A stretch of DNA of 64,000 nucleotides from Polaromonas sp. (GTDB taxonomy: Bacteria > Pseudomonadota > Gammaproteobacteria > Burkholderiales > Burkholderiaceae_C). A program made the translations under genes and the position numbers. The stretch lies in the NCBI RefSeq assembly GCF_030680935.1, contig NZ_JAUXUP010000042.1, positions 62,001 to 126,000 on the forward strand, read 5' to 3'. Below, piece by piece: positions 16,479 to 26,258 of the stretch (within the stretch, counting starts at the first letter, position 1; each line of letters begins with the position of its first letter). The notes beneath the pieces are model-generated. The model saw only the letters and a program-made list of their open reading frames with translations, searched no databases and was not told the origin of the DNA.

Positions 16479-18881
16479 ATGAAACACGCACCTCATTCCC
16501 ATGGCGTGGCCGCTGGCCCTGCACATGAGCCTGGACATGACAACTGTCATGCGCACACTGAGGTCACGACGGGTCTCAAGGACCCCGTCTGCGGCATGGC
16601 CGTGACGACGGCATCGGAGCACCAGCTCGAGCACGAAGGCAAACCCTGGTATTTCTGCAGCGCCCGTTGCCGCGAAAAATTTGCAGCCGATCCGCCGGCC
16701 TATTTGGGCAAGCCGATGGCCGGACCCGGTCGTGAAGCGAAAGGTGCAGTTGCCGATGGGCAGGCTGCAGGCACCATCTACACCTGCCCCATGCACCCGG
16801 AGATCCGGCAGGACCACCCCGGCAATTGTCCGATCTGCGGCATGACACTCGAGCCCGTCATGCCCAGCCTGGAGGAGGAGGACAACCCGGAACTGGCCTC
16901 CTTCACACGTCGCTTCTGGTGGACCCTGCCGTTTACCGTGGTGGTCACTGTGCTGGCGATGTTTGGTCACCAGCTCGGCTGGTTCGGCATGGCGACACAG
17001 AGCTGGATCGAACTCGTGCTGACTTTGCCCGTGGTCTTGTGGGCAGGCTGGCCTTTCTTTGTGCGGGGCGCACAGTCGGTCATCCACCGCAGCCCGAACA
17101 TGTGGACCCTCATCGGACTGGGTACCGGCGCCGCCTTTGTCTACAGTGTGGTTGCCACAGTGGCGCCGGGCGTCTTCCCGGACTCGTTTGTTTCCATGGG
17201 CCGCGTCGCCGTCTATTTTGAGGCGGCGGCCGTCATCATTTCGCTGACGCTGCTCGGCCAGGTGCTGGAATTGAAGGCGCGTTCGCAAACCTCGGCCGCC
17301 ATCAAGTCCCTGCTGGGCCTGGCACCCAAGACCGCCCGCCGGATCAAGACCGACGGCACGGAAGAAGACGTGCCGCTGACGCATGTGCATGTGGGCGACA
17401 GCCTGCGCGTGCGCCCCGGCGAGAAGGTGCCGGTCGATGGTGTCGTCACCGAAGGCAGCAGCGCGGTCGACGAATCGATGCTGACCGGCGAACCCTTGCC
17501 CGTGAGCAAGCGGGCGGGCGACAAACTCATTGGGGCTACGCTCAATACCAGCGGGGCTCTGGTCATGCGTTCCGAACGCGTCGGCGCGCAGACCATGTTG
17601 TCGCAGATTGTGCAGATGGTGGCACAAGCCCAGCGCTCGAAAGCGCCCATGCAGCGCATGGCCGACCAGGTCGCCGGCTGGTTTGTGATGGCAGTGGTCG
17701 CCGTCGCGCTGCTGACTTTTTTCAGTTGGGGATTTTTCGGGCCGCAGCCTAGCTGGGTCTATGGCCTGATCAATGCAGTGGCGGTGCTGATCATCGCCTG
17801 TCCCTGCGCACTGGGCCTGGCCACGCCGATGTCCATCATGGTTGCCACCGGCAAGGCGGCCGGCCAGGGCATTCTTTTCCGCGACGCAGCAGCCATCGAA
17901 CACCTGCGCAAGGTCGATGTGCTGATTGTCGACAAGACCGGCACGCTGACGGCCGGCAAGCCGGCGTTTGACCAGGCCGTCCCGGCCGACGGTTTCAGCG
18001 CCGACGAGGTGCTGCGGCTGGCCGCCAGCCTGGACCAGGGCAGCGAACACCCGTTGGCAGATGCCATCGTGAACGCGGCGCGTGAGCGCGGTCTGGTGCT
18101 GGACAAACCCGAAAGTTTCGAGTCGGCCAGCGGTATCGGCGTCAGCGGGCGGGTGGCCGGCCGTGCCCTCGCCCTCGGCAACACGGCGCTGATGGAGCAG
18201 GCTGGCGTGGCCGTGGGCGCATTGCTGGACCAGGCAGAAGCCTTGCGCGCCGAGGGCGCCAGCGTGATGCACCTGGCCGTGGACGGCCAGCTTGCCGGCC
18301 TGCTGGCTGTGGCCGACCCGGTCAAGGCCAGCACGCCGGAGGCGCTGGCAACGCTGAAAGCCGCTGGCCTGCGTGTGATCATGGCCACGGGGGACGGCCT
18401 GACCACCGCCAAAGCAGTGGCGGCCCGCCTCGGCATAGACGAGGTCCACGGCGGCGTCCAGCCCGCCGACAAGCTGGCGCTGGTCAAGCGCCTGCAGGAC
18501 GAAGGTCGCATCGTCGCCATGGCGGGCGACGGCATCAATGACGCGCCGGCCCTGGCCCAGGCCAATGTAGGCATCGCGATGGGCACCGGCACCGACGTGG
18601 CCATGAACAGCGCCCAGATCACGCTGGTCAAGGGTGATCTGCGCGGCATCGCACAGGCCCGCATCATCTCGCAAGCCACCATCGCCAACATGAAGCAGAA
18701 CCTTGGCTTCGCCTTTATTTACAACGCGCTGGGTGTGCCGCTTGCGGCTGGTCTTCTCTATCCCTTCACGGGCTGGTTGCTGTCGCCCATGATTGCGGCG
18801 CTCGCCATGAGCCTGAGCTCTGTATCAGTGATCAGCAACGCACTGCGGTTGCGCGCAGAGCGCCTGCGCCCCAACGTCTGA
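16479..18881 (+). CDS. copA: Copper-exporting P1B-type ATPase
   Basis: Inner-membrane ATPase that pumps Cu(I) out of the cytoplasm. The 800-residue protein lacks a GMxCxxC ferredoxin-like domain. Instead it has a His-rich start, a YHS-type domain (DPVCGMAV ... [12 protein letters not shown]) and a heavy-metal-binding domain ([22 protein letters not shown]), the CopB/SilP-like layout. Core motifs: TGEP, CPC in [11 protein letters not shown] (about residue 441), phosphorylated DKTGT (about 485), SEHPLA and [10 protein letters not shown] (about 683), with eight hydrophobic segments. ATG 16479 has AAAGGA eight bases upstream; ATG 16470 overlaps that site. Confidence 0.95.
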   Translation: MKHAPHSHGVAAGPAHEPGHDNCHAHTEVTTGLKDPVCGMAVTTASEHQLEHEGKPWYFCSARCREKFAADPPAYLGKPMAGPGREAKGAVADGQAAGTIYTCPMHPEIRQDHPGNCPICGMTLEPVMPSLEEEDNPELASFTRRFWWTLPFTVVVTVLAMFGHQLGWFGMATQSWIELVLTLPVVLWAGWPFFVRGAQSVIHRSPNMWTLIGLGTGAAFVYSVVATVAPGVFPDSFVSMGRVAVYFEAAAVIISLTLLGQVLELKARSQTSAAIKSLLGLAPKTARRIKTDGTEEDVPLTHVHVGDSLRVRPGEKVPVDGVVTEGSSAVDESMLTGEPLPVSKRAGDKLIGATLNTSGALVMRSERVGAQTMLSQIVQMVAQAQRSKAPMQRMADQVAGWFVMAVVAVALLTFFSWGFFGPQPSWVYGLINAVAVLIIACPCALGLATPMSIMVATGKAAGQGILFRDAAAIEHLRKVDVLIVDKTGTLTAGKPAFDQAVPADGFSADEVLRLAASLDQGSEHPLADAIVNAARERGLVLDKPESFESASGIGVSGRVAGRALALGNTALMEQAGVAVGALLDQAEALRAEGASVMHLAVDGQLAGLLAVADPVKASTPEALATLKAAGLRVIMATGDGLTTAKAVAARLGIDEVHGGVQPADKLALVKRLQDEGRIVAMAGDGINDAPALAQANVGIAMGTGTDVAMNSAQITLVKGDLRGIAQARIISQATIANMKQNLGFAFIYNALGVPLAAGLLYPFTGWLLSPMIAALAMSLSSVSVISNALRLRAERLRPNV

Positions 18882-18905
18882 TCACCTGTTCCCGAAACTG
18901 CTGCC

Positions 18906-20168
18906 GTGCCGATTCAGCTTGACTCTTCCACGCTGCTGGGTCTGAGCGTTGCGTTGGGCATCGGCCTCCTGATTGGCGCGGAGCGCGAACGGCGCAAAGG
19001 CAGCGGCCCGACGCGCGGCGCAGCCGGCATACGAACTTTCGCCATCATCGCCCTGCTCGGCGCCGTCGCGGTACTGCTGGGTGGTACGGCAGTGCTGGTG
19101 GCCGTGACATTGGTTGTGGGTGCACTGGCCCTGGCTTCCTACGTCCGCACGCGCGAGAACGATCCCGGGATGACCACCGAGGTCGCCCTGCTGCTGACCT
19201 GCCTGCTCGGCGGGTTGGCCATGCGTCATGCCGTGCTGGCGGCCGGCATTGGGGCGGCACTGGCCGCGTTGCTGGCAGCAAAAACCCGCCTTCACCATTT
19301 TGTGTCGCGTGTACTGACCGAGCGCGAGTTGCACGACGCCTTGTTGTTCTCGGCCGCGGCACTGATCGTGCTGCCGCTGGCCCCGGACCGGTTCATGGGC
19401 CCTTTCGATGCCGTCAATCCCTACGACGTCACGCGTCTGGTGGTGTTGGTGATGGCCATCAGCGCACTCGGTTATGTGGCAACGCGCGCCCTGGGGCCGC
19501 GCTACGGACTGCCGCTGGCCGGGTTTGCGGCCGGCTTCATCTCGAGCACCGCCACCATTCATGCCATGGGCACGCGTGCCGCCGGGTCAAGCACACAGGC
19601 AGACGGGGCGATCGCCGGTGCAGCGCTCTCCAGCGTGGCCACCATCGTCCAGTTGGCCGTCGTGGTGGCGGCGGTGCAACCGGCACTGCTTGATGCGTTG
19701 CTGTGGCCGCTGGTGTTCGGCGGCGTTGCGGCCTGCGCCTACAGCCTGCTCTTCTTTCCGCGCGGTACTGCAGCGGCAGACAAACCGCACGGCCCGCCGG
19801 AAAACCAGGACATGGGCCGCGCCTTTAACCTGAAAACCGCGGTGTCCTTTGCAGCCGTGGTCAGCGTCGTGCTGGTGGTGTCATCGGCCCTCAGCGATTG
19901 GCTGGGCGCGCGTGGCACCCTGCTGGCCGCTGGCGTGACCGGCCTGGCCGACGCCCATGCGACCGCCGCCTCGGTGGCCTCGCTGGTGCAGGCCGGTAAG
20001 CTGCCGCTGAACGCGGCTCTCTGGCCCATCGTCGCAGGCCTGAGCACCAACTCGCTGATGAAAGCTGCCGTGGCGTTCCACGCGGGCGGCAATGCCTACG
20101 CGGCGCGCATTGTCCCGGGGTTGGTGCTGGTCATCGCCGCGGTCTGGCTCGGCGTGTGGATGGGATGA
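18906..20168 (+). CDS. MgtC/SapB and DUF4010 membrane protein
   Basis: A polytopic membrane protein of 420 residues with about eleven hydrophobic segments. The N-terminal part is MgtC/SapB-like (LGLSVALGIGLLIGAERERRK ... GIRTFAIIALLGAVA), and the C-terminal part fits DUF4010 (RYGLPLAGFAAGFISSTATIHAMG, and ALWPIVAGLSTNSLMKAAVAF). GTG 18906 is the start, 24 bases after copA. Function unknown; the MgtC family is linked to magnesium stress and ATPase regulation, so a role in metal or ion homeostasis is plausible from its position. Confidence 0.85.
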   Translation: MPIQLDSSTLLGLSVALGIGLLIGAERERRKGSGPTRGAAGIRTFAIIALLGAVAVLLGGTAVLVAVTLVVGALALASYVRTRENDPGMTTEVALLLTCLLGGLAMRHAVLAAGIGAALAALLAAKTRLHHFVSRVLTERELHDALLFSAAALIVLPLAPDRFMGPFDAVNPYDVTRLVVLVMAISALGYVATRALGPRYGLPLAGFAAGFISSTATIHAMGTRAAGSSTQADGAIAGAALSSVATIVQLAVVVAAVQPALLDALLWPLVFGGVAACAYSLLFFPRGTAAADKPHGPPENQDMGRAFNLKTAVSFAAVVSVVLVVSSALSDWLGARGTLLAAGVTGLADAHATAASVASLVQAGKLPLNAALWPIVAGLSTNSLMKAAVAFHAGGNAYAARIVPGLVLVIAAVWLGVWMG

Positions 20169-20183
20169 AAACTAGAATCTGGC

Positions 20184-20828
20184 ATGCCTGCTGATGCCAC
20201 ACCTTCCGGCCTTTATACCGACGAACCCGGCAGCACGCGCTGCGCCTGGTGCCAGGCCACGCCGACCTACCGCCACTACCACGACACGGAGTGGGGCTTT
20301 CCGGTGGCCGACGAGCGCAGGCTCTTCGAGAAGATCTGTCTGGAAGGTTTTCAGGCCGGCCTGAGCTGGCTGACCATCCTGAACAAGCGCGAAGCCTTTC
20401 GCAGCGCGTTCGCCAACTTCGATGCCGAGCAGGTGGCGCGTTTTGATGCTGTCGACGTGCAGCGCCTGCTCGGCGATGCCGGCATCGTGCGTCACGCCGG
20501 CAAGATTGCATCAACCATCAACAATGCCCAGCGCGTGCTGGACCTGCGCCATGAGTTTGGTTCGCTCGGGGCCTATGTCTGGCGGCTTGAACCGGATGCT
20601 GCGGGCCGGCCCGAACACATCACGCTGGAAGCCGTACGCGCCCTGCCCCATTCGCCCGCCTCGGCGGCACTGTCCAAAGACCTGAAGAAGCGCGGCTGGA
20701 CCTTTGTCGGGCCAACCACGATGTACGCTTTCATGCAGGCCATGGGCCTGGTCAACGACCATCTGGAAGGCTGTGCCAGCCGCGAGCTGGCGCTGGCGGC
20801 GCGCGCCGCCTTCATGCCACCGGCTTGA
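20184..20828 (+). CDS. tag: DNA-3-methyladenine glycosylase I
   Basis: Excises 3-methyladenine from alkylated DNA in base-excision repair. The 214-residue helix-hairpin-helix enzyme has RCAWCQATPTYRHYHDTEWG (zinc Cys and the Tyr/Trp pocket), FEKICLEGFQAGLSWLTILNKR (with catalytic Glu), LSKDLKKRGWTFVGPTTMYAFMQAMG, and the C-terminal VNDHLEGC carrying the last zinc ligands (His, Cys). It begins 15 bases after the preceding gene. It is followed by a dispersed repeat ending in a T-run that may terminate it. Confidence 0.95.
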   Translation: MPADATPSGLYTDEPGSTRCAWCQATPTYRHYHDTEWGFPVADERRLFEKICLEGFQAGLSWLTILNKREAFRSAFANFDAEQVARFDAVDVQRLLGDAGIVRHAGKIASTINNAQRVLDLRHEFGSLGAYVWRLEPDAAGRPEHITLEAVRALPHSPASAALSKDLKKRGWTFVGPTTMYAFMQAMGLVNDHLEGCASRELALAARAAFMPPA

Positions 20829-20840
20829 AGGCGGCATTCA

Positions 20841-20891
20841 TTGCTATGAAATGAATAGCTGCTTGTGCCCGTCGCCAAAGGGCTGCAGGCC
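20841..20891 (+). repeat. Dispersed repeat copy 3
   Basis: TTGCTATGAAATGAATAGCT, GCTTGTGCCC, then AAAGGGCTGCAGGCC, one of the best-preserved copies. It is followed by TTTTTT and lies between the convergent tag and MATE genes, where it could act as a terminator. Confidence 0.85.
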
Positions 20892-20899
20892 TTTTTTAT

Positions 20900-22312
20900 T
20901 CAAATTTCGGCAGGCCGCATTCTTTTCAGCAAACCTGCCGTGCTGCGCGGCCAACCAACGCCGCCAAACCACGCACCGCCAGCCACCGCCCACGCATTGA
21001 GCACGCCGTAGATCACCAGCGCCACGGCCTGCGCCAGAAAAACGCCGGCCAGACCGCCGCCCCAGCGCAGGGCCAGCCAGCCACCCGTGATGGCCACCGC
21101 CAGCCGCGCCAGGTTGCCTAACACTGGCCAAAGCAACCGGCCGGCACCTTGCGATGCAAAGTACAGCGCCAGGCCGATGCCGAAGAAACCATAGGCCGGC
21201 CCCACCACCCGCAGGTAAACACTTCCGGCTTCGATCATGGCCGGGTCGCTGTTGAACAGCGAGAGCCACGCACCGGGAAACGCGGCCGCCCACAGCCCAA
21301 TAGCCTCCGTCATCGCAAACGCCATGACCGCGCCTGTCCAGGTGGCGCGCAGCGCCCGCTCATGCTGGCCCGCGCCCATGCAGGTGCCGACCATGGCGAC
21401 CAGCGGGGCGCCAAAGCCGAACACCAGCGGCACCAGCAAATACTCGAGCCGCGAGGCCGTGCCGTAACCGGCAATCGCCGCCGTACCAAACCCACCGACC
21501 AGCGCGGTGGTGACGACTATGGCCAGATTGGTGGCCACCGTGGACACCGTGCCGACCAGGCCGACACGCAGGATGTCCTTGAACAGCACCCAGCGGAAGC
21601 GGATGTTGGCCAGCGACGGACGCAGCAGGCTTTTCGGCGACCACAGGTAGGCTGCCAGCACCAGGCTGCCCACCAGGTAATAGGCCAGCAGCGCAATGGC
21701 GCCGCCGGCGATACCCAGGCCGGGAATCGGCCCCCAGCCAAAAATCAGCAGCGGCGACAGCGGCAGCAGCACCAGCGCACCCAGCACTGTGACCTTGGCC
21801 GGCACCGCCATATTGCCGGTGCCGCGGATCACCGCCGAAAGCGTGTTGAAAATCCAGACCAGCACCGCGCCTGCGAACACCCAGTTGGAATACACCAGGG
21901 CCGCTTCCAGCGCCCCGCCGGTGCCGCCCATCTGGACGTACAACCAGCGCCCGCCGCCCAGCACCACCACCGTGAAGAGCAGCGCAAAAACTGCGGCGAT
22001 CACCAGGGCGTGTATCACCAACGCATCGGCGTCGCCGCGGCGCCGCGCGCCCAGTGCGCGTGCAATGGCCGAAGCAATGCCACCGCCCATGGCGCCGGCC
22101 GAGGTCATCTGCATCAGCATCACGACCGGAAACACCAGCGCCATGCCAGCCAGCGCGTCGGTACCCAGTTTGCCAACAAAGTAGGTTTCGATCAGGCCAA
22201 CACCGGCCTGCGCCAGCATCACCAGCACATTGGGTGCAGACAGGCGCAGCAGCGTCGGGGCAATCGGCGCCTCCAGAAGAAGGCGGGTACGCTCATCCAT
22301 CTCGCCGCTCAT
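20900..22312 (-). CDS. MATE-family multidrug efflux transporter
   Basis: Sodium- or proton-coupled efflux protein of 470 residues and about twelve hydrophobic segments. Matching halves are visible around APTLLRLSAPNVLVMLAQAGVGLIETYFVGKLGTDALAGMALVFP and the second-half equivalent GFGAPLVAMVGTCMGAGQHERALRATW. ATG 22312 overlaps the stop of the MFS gene by one base (TGATG), so the two are coupled; a GTG one codon earlier is possible. It is the third gene of the MarR-MFS-MATE operon, an unusual pairing of two unrelated exporters under one regulator. Confidence 0.9.
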   Translation of the reverse strand: MSGEMDERTRLLLEAPIAPTLLRLSAPNVLVMLAQAGVGLIETYFVGKLGTDALAGMALVFPVVMLMQMTSAGAMGGGIASAIARALGARRRGDADALVIHALVIAAVFALLFTVVVLGGGRWLYVQMGGTGGALEAALVYSNWVFAGAVLVWIFNTLSAVIRGTGNMAVPAKVTVLGALVLLPLSPLLIFGWGPIPGLGIAGGAIALLAYYLVGSLVLAAYLWSPKSLLRPSLANIRFRWVLFKDILRVGLVGTVSTVATNLAIVVTTALVGGFGTAAIAGYGTASRLEYLLVPLVFGFGAPLVAMVGTCMGAGQHERALRATWTGAVMAFAMTEAIGLWAAAFPGAWLSLFNSDPAMIEAGSVYLRVVGPAYGFFGIGLALYFASQGAGRLLWPVLGNLARLAVAITGGWLALRWGGGLAGVFLAQAVALVIYGVLNAWAVAGGAWFGGVGWPRSTAGLLKRMRPAEI

Positions 22313-23562
22313 CACGCAGCCAGTCGGACAATGCGGGCCTCACGGATCGGCAGATGCACCAGTGCCGCGCCGGCAGCCAGCACGATGTCGATGTACCAGA
22401 CCCAGTCGTAGCTGCCGGTCGCCTCGAACACATAACCACCGAGGTAGGCCCCAAAGAACCCTCCGATCTGGTGAGTCAGCATCACGATGCCGAACAGCAT
22501 GGCCATGTTGGCGGTACCGAACATCTTGGCGACCAGGCCCGCCGTCGGCGGCACTGTCGACAGAAAGGTCACGCCCATGACAGCGGCAAAAATCAACATG
22601 ACGGCTGGCGTTTTGGGCGCCAGCAAAAAGACCAGCACCGCGATGCCGCGCGTCGCATACAACAGCGCCAGCAATGACTTCATGCGCCAGCGGCCCACAG
22701 CCCAGCCCATGGCCAGGCTGCCCACGATGTTGAACAGGCCGATCATGGCCAGTGCCCAGCCACCGATCTCAGGCGGCAGACCACACGCGGCAACCACACC
22801 CGGCAGATGGGTTGCCAGGAAGGCGACGTGAAAACCACACACCAGAAAGCCAAGGCTCAGGTAGCGGTAACTGGGCGTCGCCAGCGCCTGGCTGATGGCC
22901 TCGCGTGCGCTCAGGGCCTTTGTTCCGGAGGCCGCTGCAGCCTGCGCTGCGAGCGCCTGCGAATTGCCCTTGAGCACCCACACCGCAGGCAAGGCCAGCA
23001 GCAAAAAGACACCGAGCCACTGCATCGCACTGGCCCAGCCAAGCGAGGCGGTCAGGCCAATGGCAATCGGCGCCATCGCAAACTGGCCGAAGGAGCCGCC
23101 CGCGTTGACGATGCCACTGGCAAAACCGCGTTTTTCCATCGGCACCAGCCGTGCGGTGGCGGCCATCAGCACCGAAGGGCCAGCCATGCCCGCACCGCCC
23201 GCGGCCAGCACGCCGATGGCAAGGATCAGGCCCGCGGTGCTGGTCATCAGCGGCGTGATGATGGTGCCAATGGCCACCAGCACCACACCCACAAAAATCA
23301 CGCGGCCAGTGCCAATGCGATCAGCCACAGCGCCGGCAAAGGGCTGGGTCAGGCCCCACCAGAGCTGGCCAAAGGCAAACGCCAGGCTGATGCTGCCTAT
23401 GCCCAGCGCGGTCGAAGTGTTGAGCGCCGACAGGAAAAGACCCATGGTCTGCCGCACGCCCATGGTCAAGGCAAAGGTACCGCCCGCTGCAAGCAGGACC
23501 AGCCACAGCACCGTGTTGTTCCTGCTTGCGGCAGGCGCTGCGGCGATGGTCGTGTCACTCAT
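22312..23562 (-). CDS. Major facilitator superfamily transporter
   Basis: A 416-residue, twelve-helix MFS protein, with TMGVRQTMGLFLSALNTSTALGIGSISLAFAFGQLWWGLTQP, the loop 2-3 motif GAVADRIGTGRVI, and the second-half AWAVGRWRMKSLLAL. It resembles the CynX/NimT and oxalate/formate-antiporter-like groups more than drug exporters, but substrate is uncertain. ATG 23562 overlaps the end of the MarR gene by eight bases, so they are co-translated. Confidence 0.88.
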   Translation of the reverse strand: MSDTTIAAAPAASRNNTVLWLVLLAAGGTFALTMGVRQTMGLFLSALNTSTALGIGSISLAFAFGQLWWGLTQPFAGAVADRIGTGRVIFVGVVLVAIGTIITPLMTSTAGLILAIGVLAAGGAGMAGPSVLMAATARLVPMEKRGFASGIVNAGGSFGQFAMAPIAIGLTASLGWASAMQWLGVFLLLALPAVWVLKGNSQALAAQAAAASGTKALSAREAISQALATPSYRYLSLGFLVCGFHVAFLATHLPGVVAACGLPPEIGGWALAMIGLFNIVGSLAMGWAVGRWRMKSLLALLYATRGIAVLVFLLAPKTPAVMLIFAAVMGVTFLSTVPPTAGLVAKMFGTANMAMLFGIVMLTHQIGGFFGAYLGGYVFEATGSYDWVWYIDIVLAAGAALVHLPIREARIVRLAA

Positions 23563-24040
23563 CGTCGGCTCCAGGCAACGGGGAAAGGCGTTCCAGCGAC
23601 GCATCAATCAGCGCGTGCAGGGCCAGTACCTGCTCCACGCCCAGGAGCTGGTTGATGCCCTCCTGCGCCACGCGCCAGCGGCGCTGCGCCTCGCTGCGTT
23701 TTTCACGGCCGCTGTCGGTGATGCTGACCAGCCGGCTGCGGCCGTCACTGCCCGCCTCCAGCGTCAGCCAACCCGCGTTTACCAAGGGCTTGAGATTGCG
23801 CGTCAGGGTAGAGGCATCTACTTTCATGGCGCGGGCCAGGTCGCCGGGGCGCAGCGGCCCGAGCTTGAATACATGCGACAGCAGTGAATACTGCGTGGTC
23901 TTGAGCCCGGTCTTTCCCACTTCTACATCGTAGTGCTGGGCAACGCGGCGCAACAGCTGGCGCAGCTTGAAGTTGGTGCAGCCCTGCGGCCGGAGGTCGA
24001 GCGGCGCCGGCCTGGATGTTGCGGATGTGACAGTGTTCAT
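23555..24040 (-). CDS. MarR-family transcriptional regulator
   Basis: A 161-residue winged-helix repressor: LRQLLRRVAQHYDVEVGKTGLKTTQYSLLSHV (dimer and first helices), LRPGDLARAMKVDASTLTRNLKPLVNAGWL (recognition helix), and EAGSDGRSRLVSITDSGREK (wing, with the DxR motif). ATG 24040 faces the thioesterase gene only 50 bases away. A perfect palindrome in that gap is the likely operator, giving autoregulation and joint control of the exporters and the thioesterase. Confidence 0.93.
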   Translation of the reverse strand: MNTVTSATSRPAPLDLRPQGCTNFKLRQLLRRVAQHYDVEVGKTGLKTTQYSLLSHVFKLGPLRPGDLARAMKVDASTLTRNLKPLVNAGWLTLEAGSDGRSRLVSITDSGREKRSEAQRRWRVAQEGINQLLGVEQVLALHALIDASLERLSPLPGADDE

Positions 24041-24046
24041 TATTTG

Positions 24047-24060
24047 ATTGTAGCTACAAT
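24047..24060. promoter_or_regulatory. MarR operator in the divergent promoter
   Basis: ATTGTAGCTACAAT is a perfect 14-bp palindrome midway between the MarR and thioesterase starts. A second, imperfect copy (TTGTATATGCAA) follows six bases later. Size and position suit a MarR dimer site controlling both directions. Confidence 0.65.
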
Positions 24061-24090
24061 TGTTGTATATGCAATCAAAGGAACTGAACA

Positions 24091-24654
24091 ATGACCCCGG
24101 AAGAAACACTGGCTTTGTGGACTGAGGAGCGCGAAGCTGTTGTCGCCCGCATGTTGGCCGGCGGCGGCAAGCCGGGCCAGGCCCGCCCCGAGATGGTAGC
24201 CGGCAAAACCGGGTTGGAGGTGCTGCAGGCCATGCTGGCGGGCGAGCTGCCCTTTCCCCACATCGCCGACACGCTGGACTTTTCGCTGGTCGAGGTGGCG
24301 CCTGGCAAAGCGGTCTTTCAGGGCACGCCACAACTCAAGCACTACAACCCGCTGGGCACGGTACACGGCGGCTGGTATGCCACGCTGCTGGACTCCGCGT
24401 TGGGCTGCGCAGTGCACACCATGATGCCCGCAGGCCGTGGCTACACAACAGCCGAGCTGGGCCTCAACATTGTGCGGGCGGCCTCACACCAAACGGGTCC
24501 GTTGCGTGCAATTGGTACGGTGATCCATTGCGGCCGCCAACTGGCGACAGCCGAGGCTCGCCTCGTCGGGCCCGACGGCAAGCTGTACGCGCATGCCACG
24601 ACCACCTGTCTGGTGTTTGCCATGCCCACCGACAAGGCCGGTGGCAGCAACTAG
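24091..24654 (+). CDS. PaaI-family thioesterase
   Basis: A hotdog-fold acyl-CoA thioesterase of 187 residues. The conserved stretch HYNPLGTVHGGWYATLLDSALGCAVHT carries the PaaI HGG.....D motif, followed by TAELGLNIVRAA and the Cys/Gly-containing VIHCGRQLATAEARLV. The N-terminal 60 residues form a helical extension. It is divergent from the MarR gene and shares its operator. The stop codon TAG is formed at the very edge of the 269-bp element that follows, so the C-terminus may have been altered by insertion. Confidence 0.88.
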   Translation: MTPEETLALWTEEREAVVARMLAGGGKPGQARPEMVAGKTGLEVLQAMLAGELPFPHIADTLDFSLVEVAPGKAVFQGTPQLKHYNPLGTVHGGWYATLLDSALGCAVHTMMPAGRGYTTAELGLNIVRAASHQTGPLRAIGTVIHCGRQLATAEARLVGPDGKLYAHATTTCLVFAMPTDKAGGSN

Positions 24655-24920
24655 GGCCTGTTCACACTATTTATGCAAGATGCGTTGCGAGTCAAAAAGG
24701 CCATGCGCGAGGCGCAAAACGCAGCCGGGCTGACGCCCGGCAAGGCTTTGCAACGCTGCGCATGGCCTTTTTGGCCGCAACCCGGAGGGAATATGGTTAA
24801 AACAACGCCACTCGTTGTTGCACTCCTAGCCCAGCCGCCCAGGCTGGGCGTCGTCGCGCGCCTGGATTGGCGCTGTTTTAATCATATTCGCACTTGCATA
24901 AATAGTGTGAACAGGCCCTA
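24652..24920. mobile_element. 269-bp non-coding element with perfect 27-bp terminal inverted repeats (MITE-like)
   Basis: The ends (24652-24678 and 24894-24920) are a perfect 27-bp inverted repeat beginning TAGGGCCTGTTCACAC. Two further inverted repeats lie inside. Arm one (24685-24780) pairs CAAAAAGGCCATGCGC with its complement and is capped by GCCGGGC-TGAC-GCCCGGC. Arm two pairs 24789-24810 with 24868-24889 (20 of 22). Together they would fold as a three-way junction. A terminal TA at each end may be a target duplication. There is no transposase and no credible protein. It lies between convergent genes. Confidence 0.82.
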
Positions 24921-24927
24921 AGCTGCG

Positions 24928-25677
24928 TTAAACCGCCTGGCCAGCCAATGGCGTCGACTGCGTTCTGACCTGCTCGACGCGGCGGTTCACCAGGGCGGCA
25001 GCCAGCATCCACTTGGCGCGGCTCAGCCAGCCCAGGGCCAGGTCTGCGTGCTCTTTGTGGCTGTAAAAATGCTCAGGGTCATGGGCCACACCCCAGTCGT
25101 GCACCGGCATGCTGGTGGGGTCGGAATCGTGGTACTGCGCATGGGCGGCATGGCGGCCGTCCCAGAAATGCTGTCCGCGCACATGAACGCCGTAACCCAG
25201 AAGACTGCCCTGCTGCACCAGCAAGTCCGCCGCCCGGGTCTCCAGCAGGCTGTCGGCCACATAGGTATCGGTCTGAACCCAGCCGCCGTCCAGATACACC
25301 TCGCCCACCGCATGGGTGGTGGTGCTGTGGGGAGCATCAATGATTCCCTTGAGAAAAGTGCTGGGCAGACTGACAAAACGCAAGCGCGCCGGCACCCCGA
25401 CCGAACGCAGCATGGCTACAAGCAGCGTGCCTTTGGTATGGCAGTCCCCTCGACCCGCCCTCAGCACCGAAGCCGCAGTGACATGGTCAAAGCCCGCCAC
25501 GCAGCCAAAAGGCATCGCCTTGATGAAGTCATGCACACACACGGCCTTCTGCACATCGGTGGTCGCCAGTTGCGTGATACGTATGGCCTGGATTCTGAGC
25601 TTGGGATCGTCAAGGTCCAGCAGGCGGGTCGGTCGCAGCCATTCTTGCGGCTGGTCGTTTGGAAAAGGCAGGGTCAT
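24928..25677 (-). CDS. Transglutaminase-like cysteine protease-fold protein
   Basis: A 249-residue protein with a transglutaminase-like core: Cys in [30 protein letters not shown], His in [20 protein letters not shown] and Asp in the same block, forming the Cys-His-Asp triad. The C-terminal third has [25 protein letters not shown] and is not part of the core. No signal peptide, so cytoplasmic. ATG 25677 is preferred over TTG 25692. The role is unknown; bacterial members are usually peptidases or amidases rather than crosslinking enzymes. Confidence 0.82.
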   Translation of the reverse strand: MTLPFPNDQPQEWLRPTRLLDLDDPKLRIQAIRITQLATTDVQKAVCVHDFIKAMPFGCVAGFDHVTAASVLRAGRGDCHTKGTLLVAMLRSVGVPARLRFVSLPSTFLKGIIDAPHSTTTHAVGEVYLDGGWVQTDTYVADSLLETRAADLLVQQGSLLGYGVHVRGQHFWDGRHAAHAQYHDSDPTSMPVHDWGVAHDPEHFYSHKEHADLALGWLSRAKWMLAAALVNRRVEQVRTQSTPLAGQAV

Positions 25678-25834
25678 GAAGGGCCGGGGCAATTTGGATT
25701 CAGCGCATTATGCAGGTCACGCGAAGCCAGCCCTGGTACACAGTTGTATACATGACACAGACTCAAGTTGCTGCGCGGAGTTGCCGGATTACCGCACAAT
25801 GTGGCGCTGGTCAACCAGGACAAGGACATCCACC

Positions 25835-26245
25835 ATGAGGCTTTTGCACACCATGCTGCGCGTTGGCAATCTGCAACGTGCGATTGATTTTTACACCCAG
25901 GTCCTCGGCATGAAACTGCTGCGCACCTCGGAAAATCCGGACTATAAATACAGCCTGGCCTTTGTCGGCTATGGCAACAACCCTGAGCATGCAGAGATCG
26001 AGCTGACCTGGAACTGGGACACCGACCACTACGACATGGGCACCGCCTACGGACACATTGCCCTCGGTGTGCCCGACGCCTATGCCGCCTGTGAAAAGAT
26101 CAAGGCAGCAGGCGGCAACGTCACGCGCGAGGCCGGGCCGGTCAAGGGCGGCAAAACCGTCATTGCGTTTGTCACCGACCCCGATGGATACAAGATAGAG
26201 CTGATCGAACGTGCCGAAGGCACGGTCGGCGCCGGGTTGCGCTAG
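25835..26245 (+). CDS. gloA: Lactoylglutathione lyase (glyoxalase I)
   Basis: Converts the methylglyoxal-glutathione hemithioacetal to S-lactoylglutathione. The 136-residue protein contains the four metal ligands expected for the nickel-type enzyme: His in [19 protein letters not shown], Glu in HAEIELTWN, His in [11 protein letters not shown] and Glu in GYKIELIER. The length matches bacterial GloA. ATG 25835 fits the alignment exactly. The TetR gene follows 13 bases after the stop, so they may be co-transcribed. Confidence 0.95.
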   Translation: MRLLHTMLRVGNLQRAIDFYTQVLGMKLLRTSENPDYKYSLAFVGYGNNPEHAEIELTWNWDTDHYDMGTAYGHIALGVPDAYAACEKIKAAGGNVTREAGPVKGGKTVIAFVTDPDGYKIELIERAEGTVGAGLR

Positions 26246-26258
26246 GAGCCTTCGTCGC

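Noticed and set aside
15837-18674. 945-codon open frame antisense to the copper ATPase and DUF302 genes
   Set aside because: It spans several unrelated sense genes and has His/Gln/Ala-rich shadow composition and no domain.
24673-24921. 82-codon frame inside the 269-bp element
   Set aside because: Consists wholly of the element's inverted repeats and has no recognisable domain.
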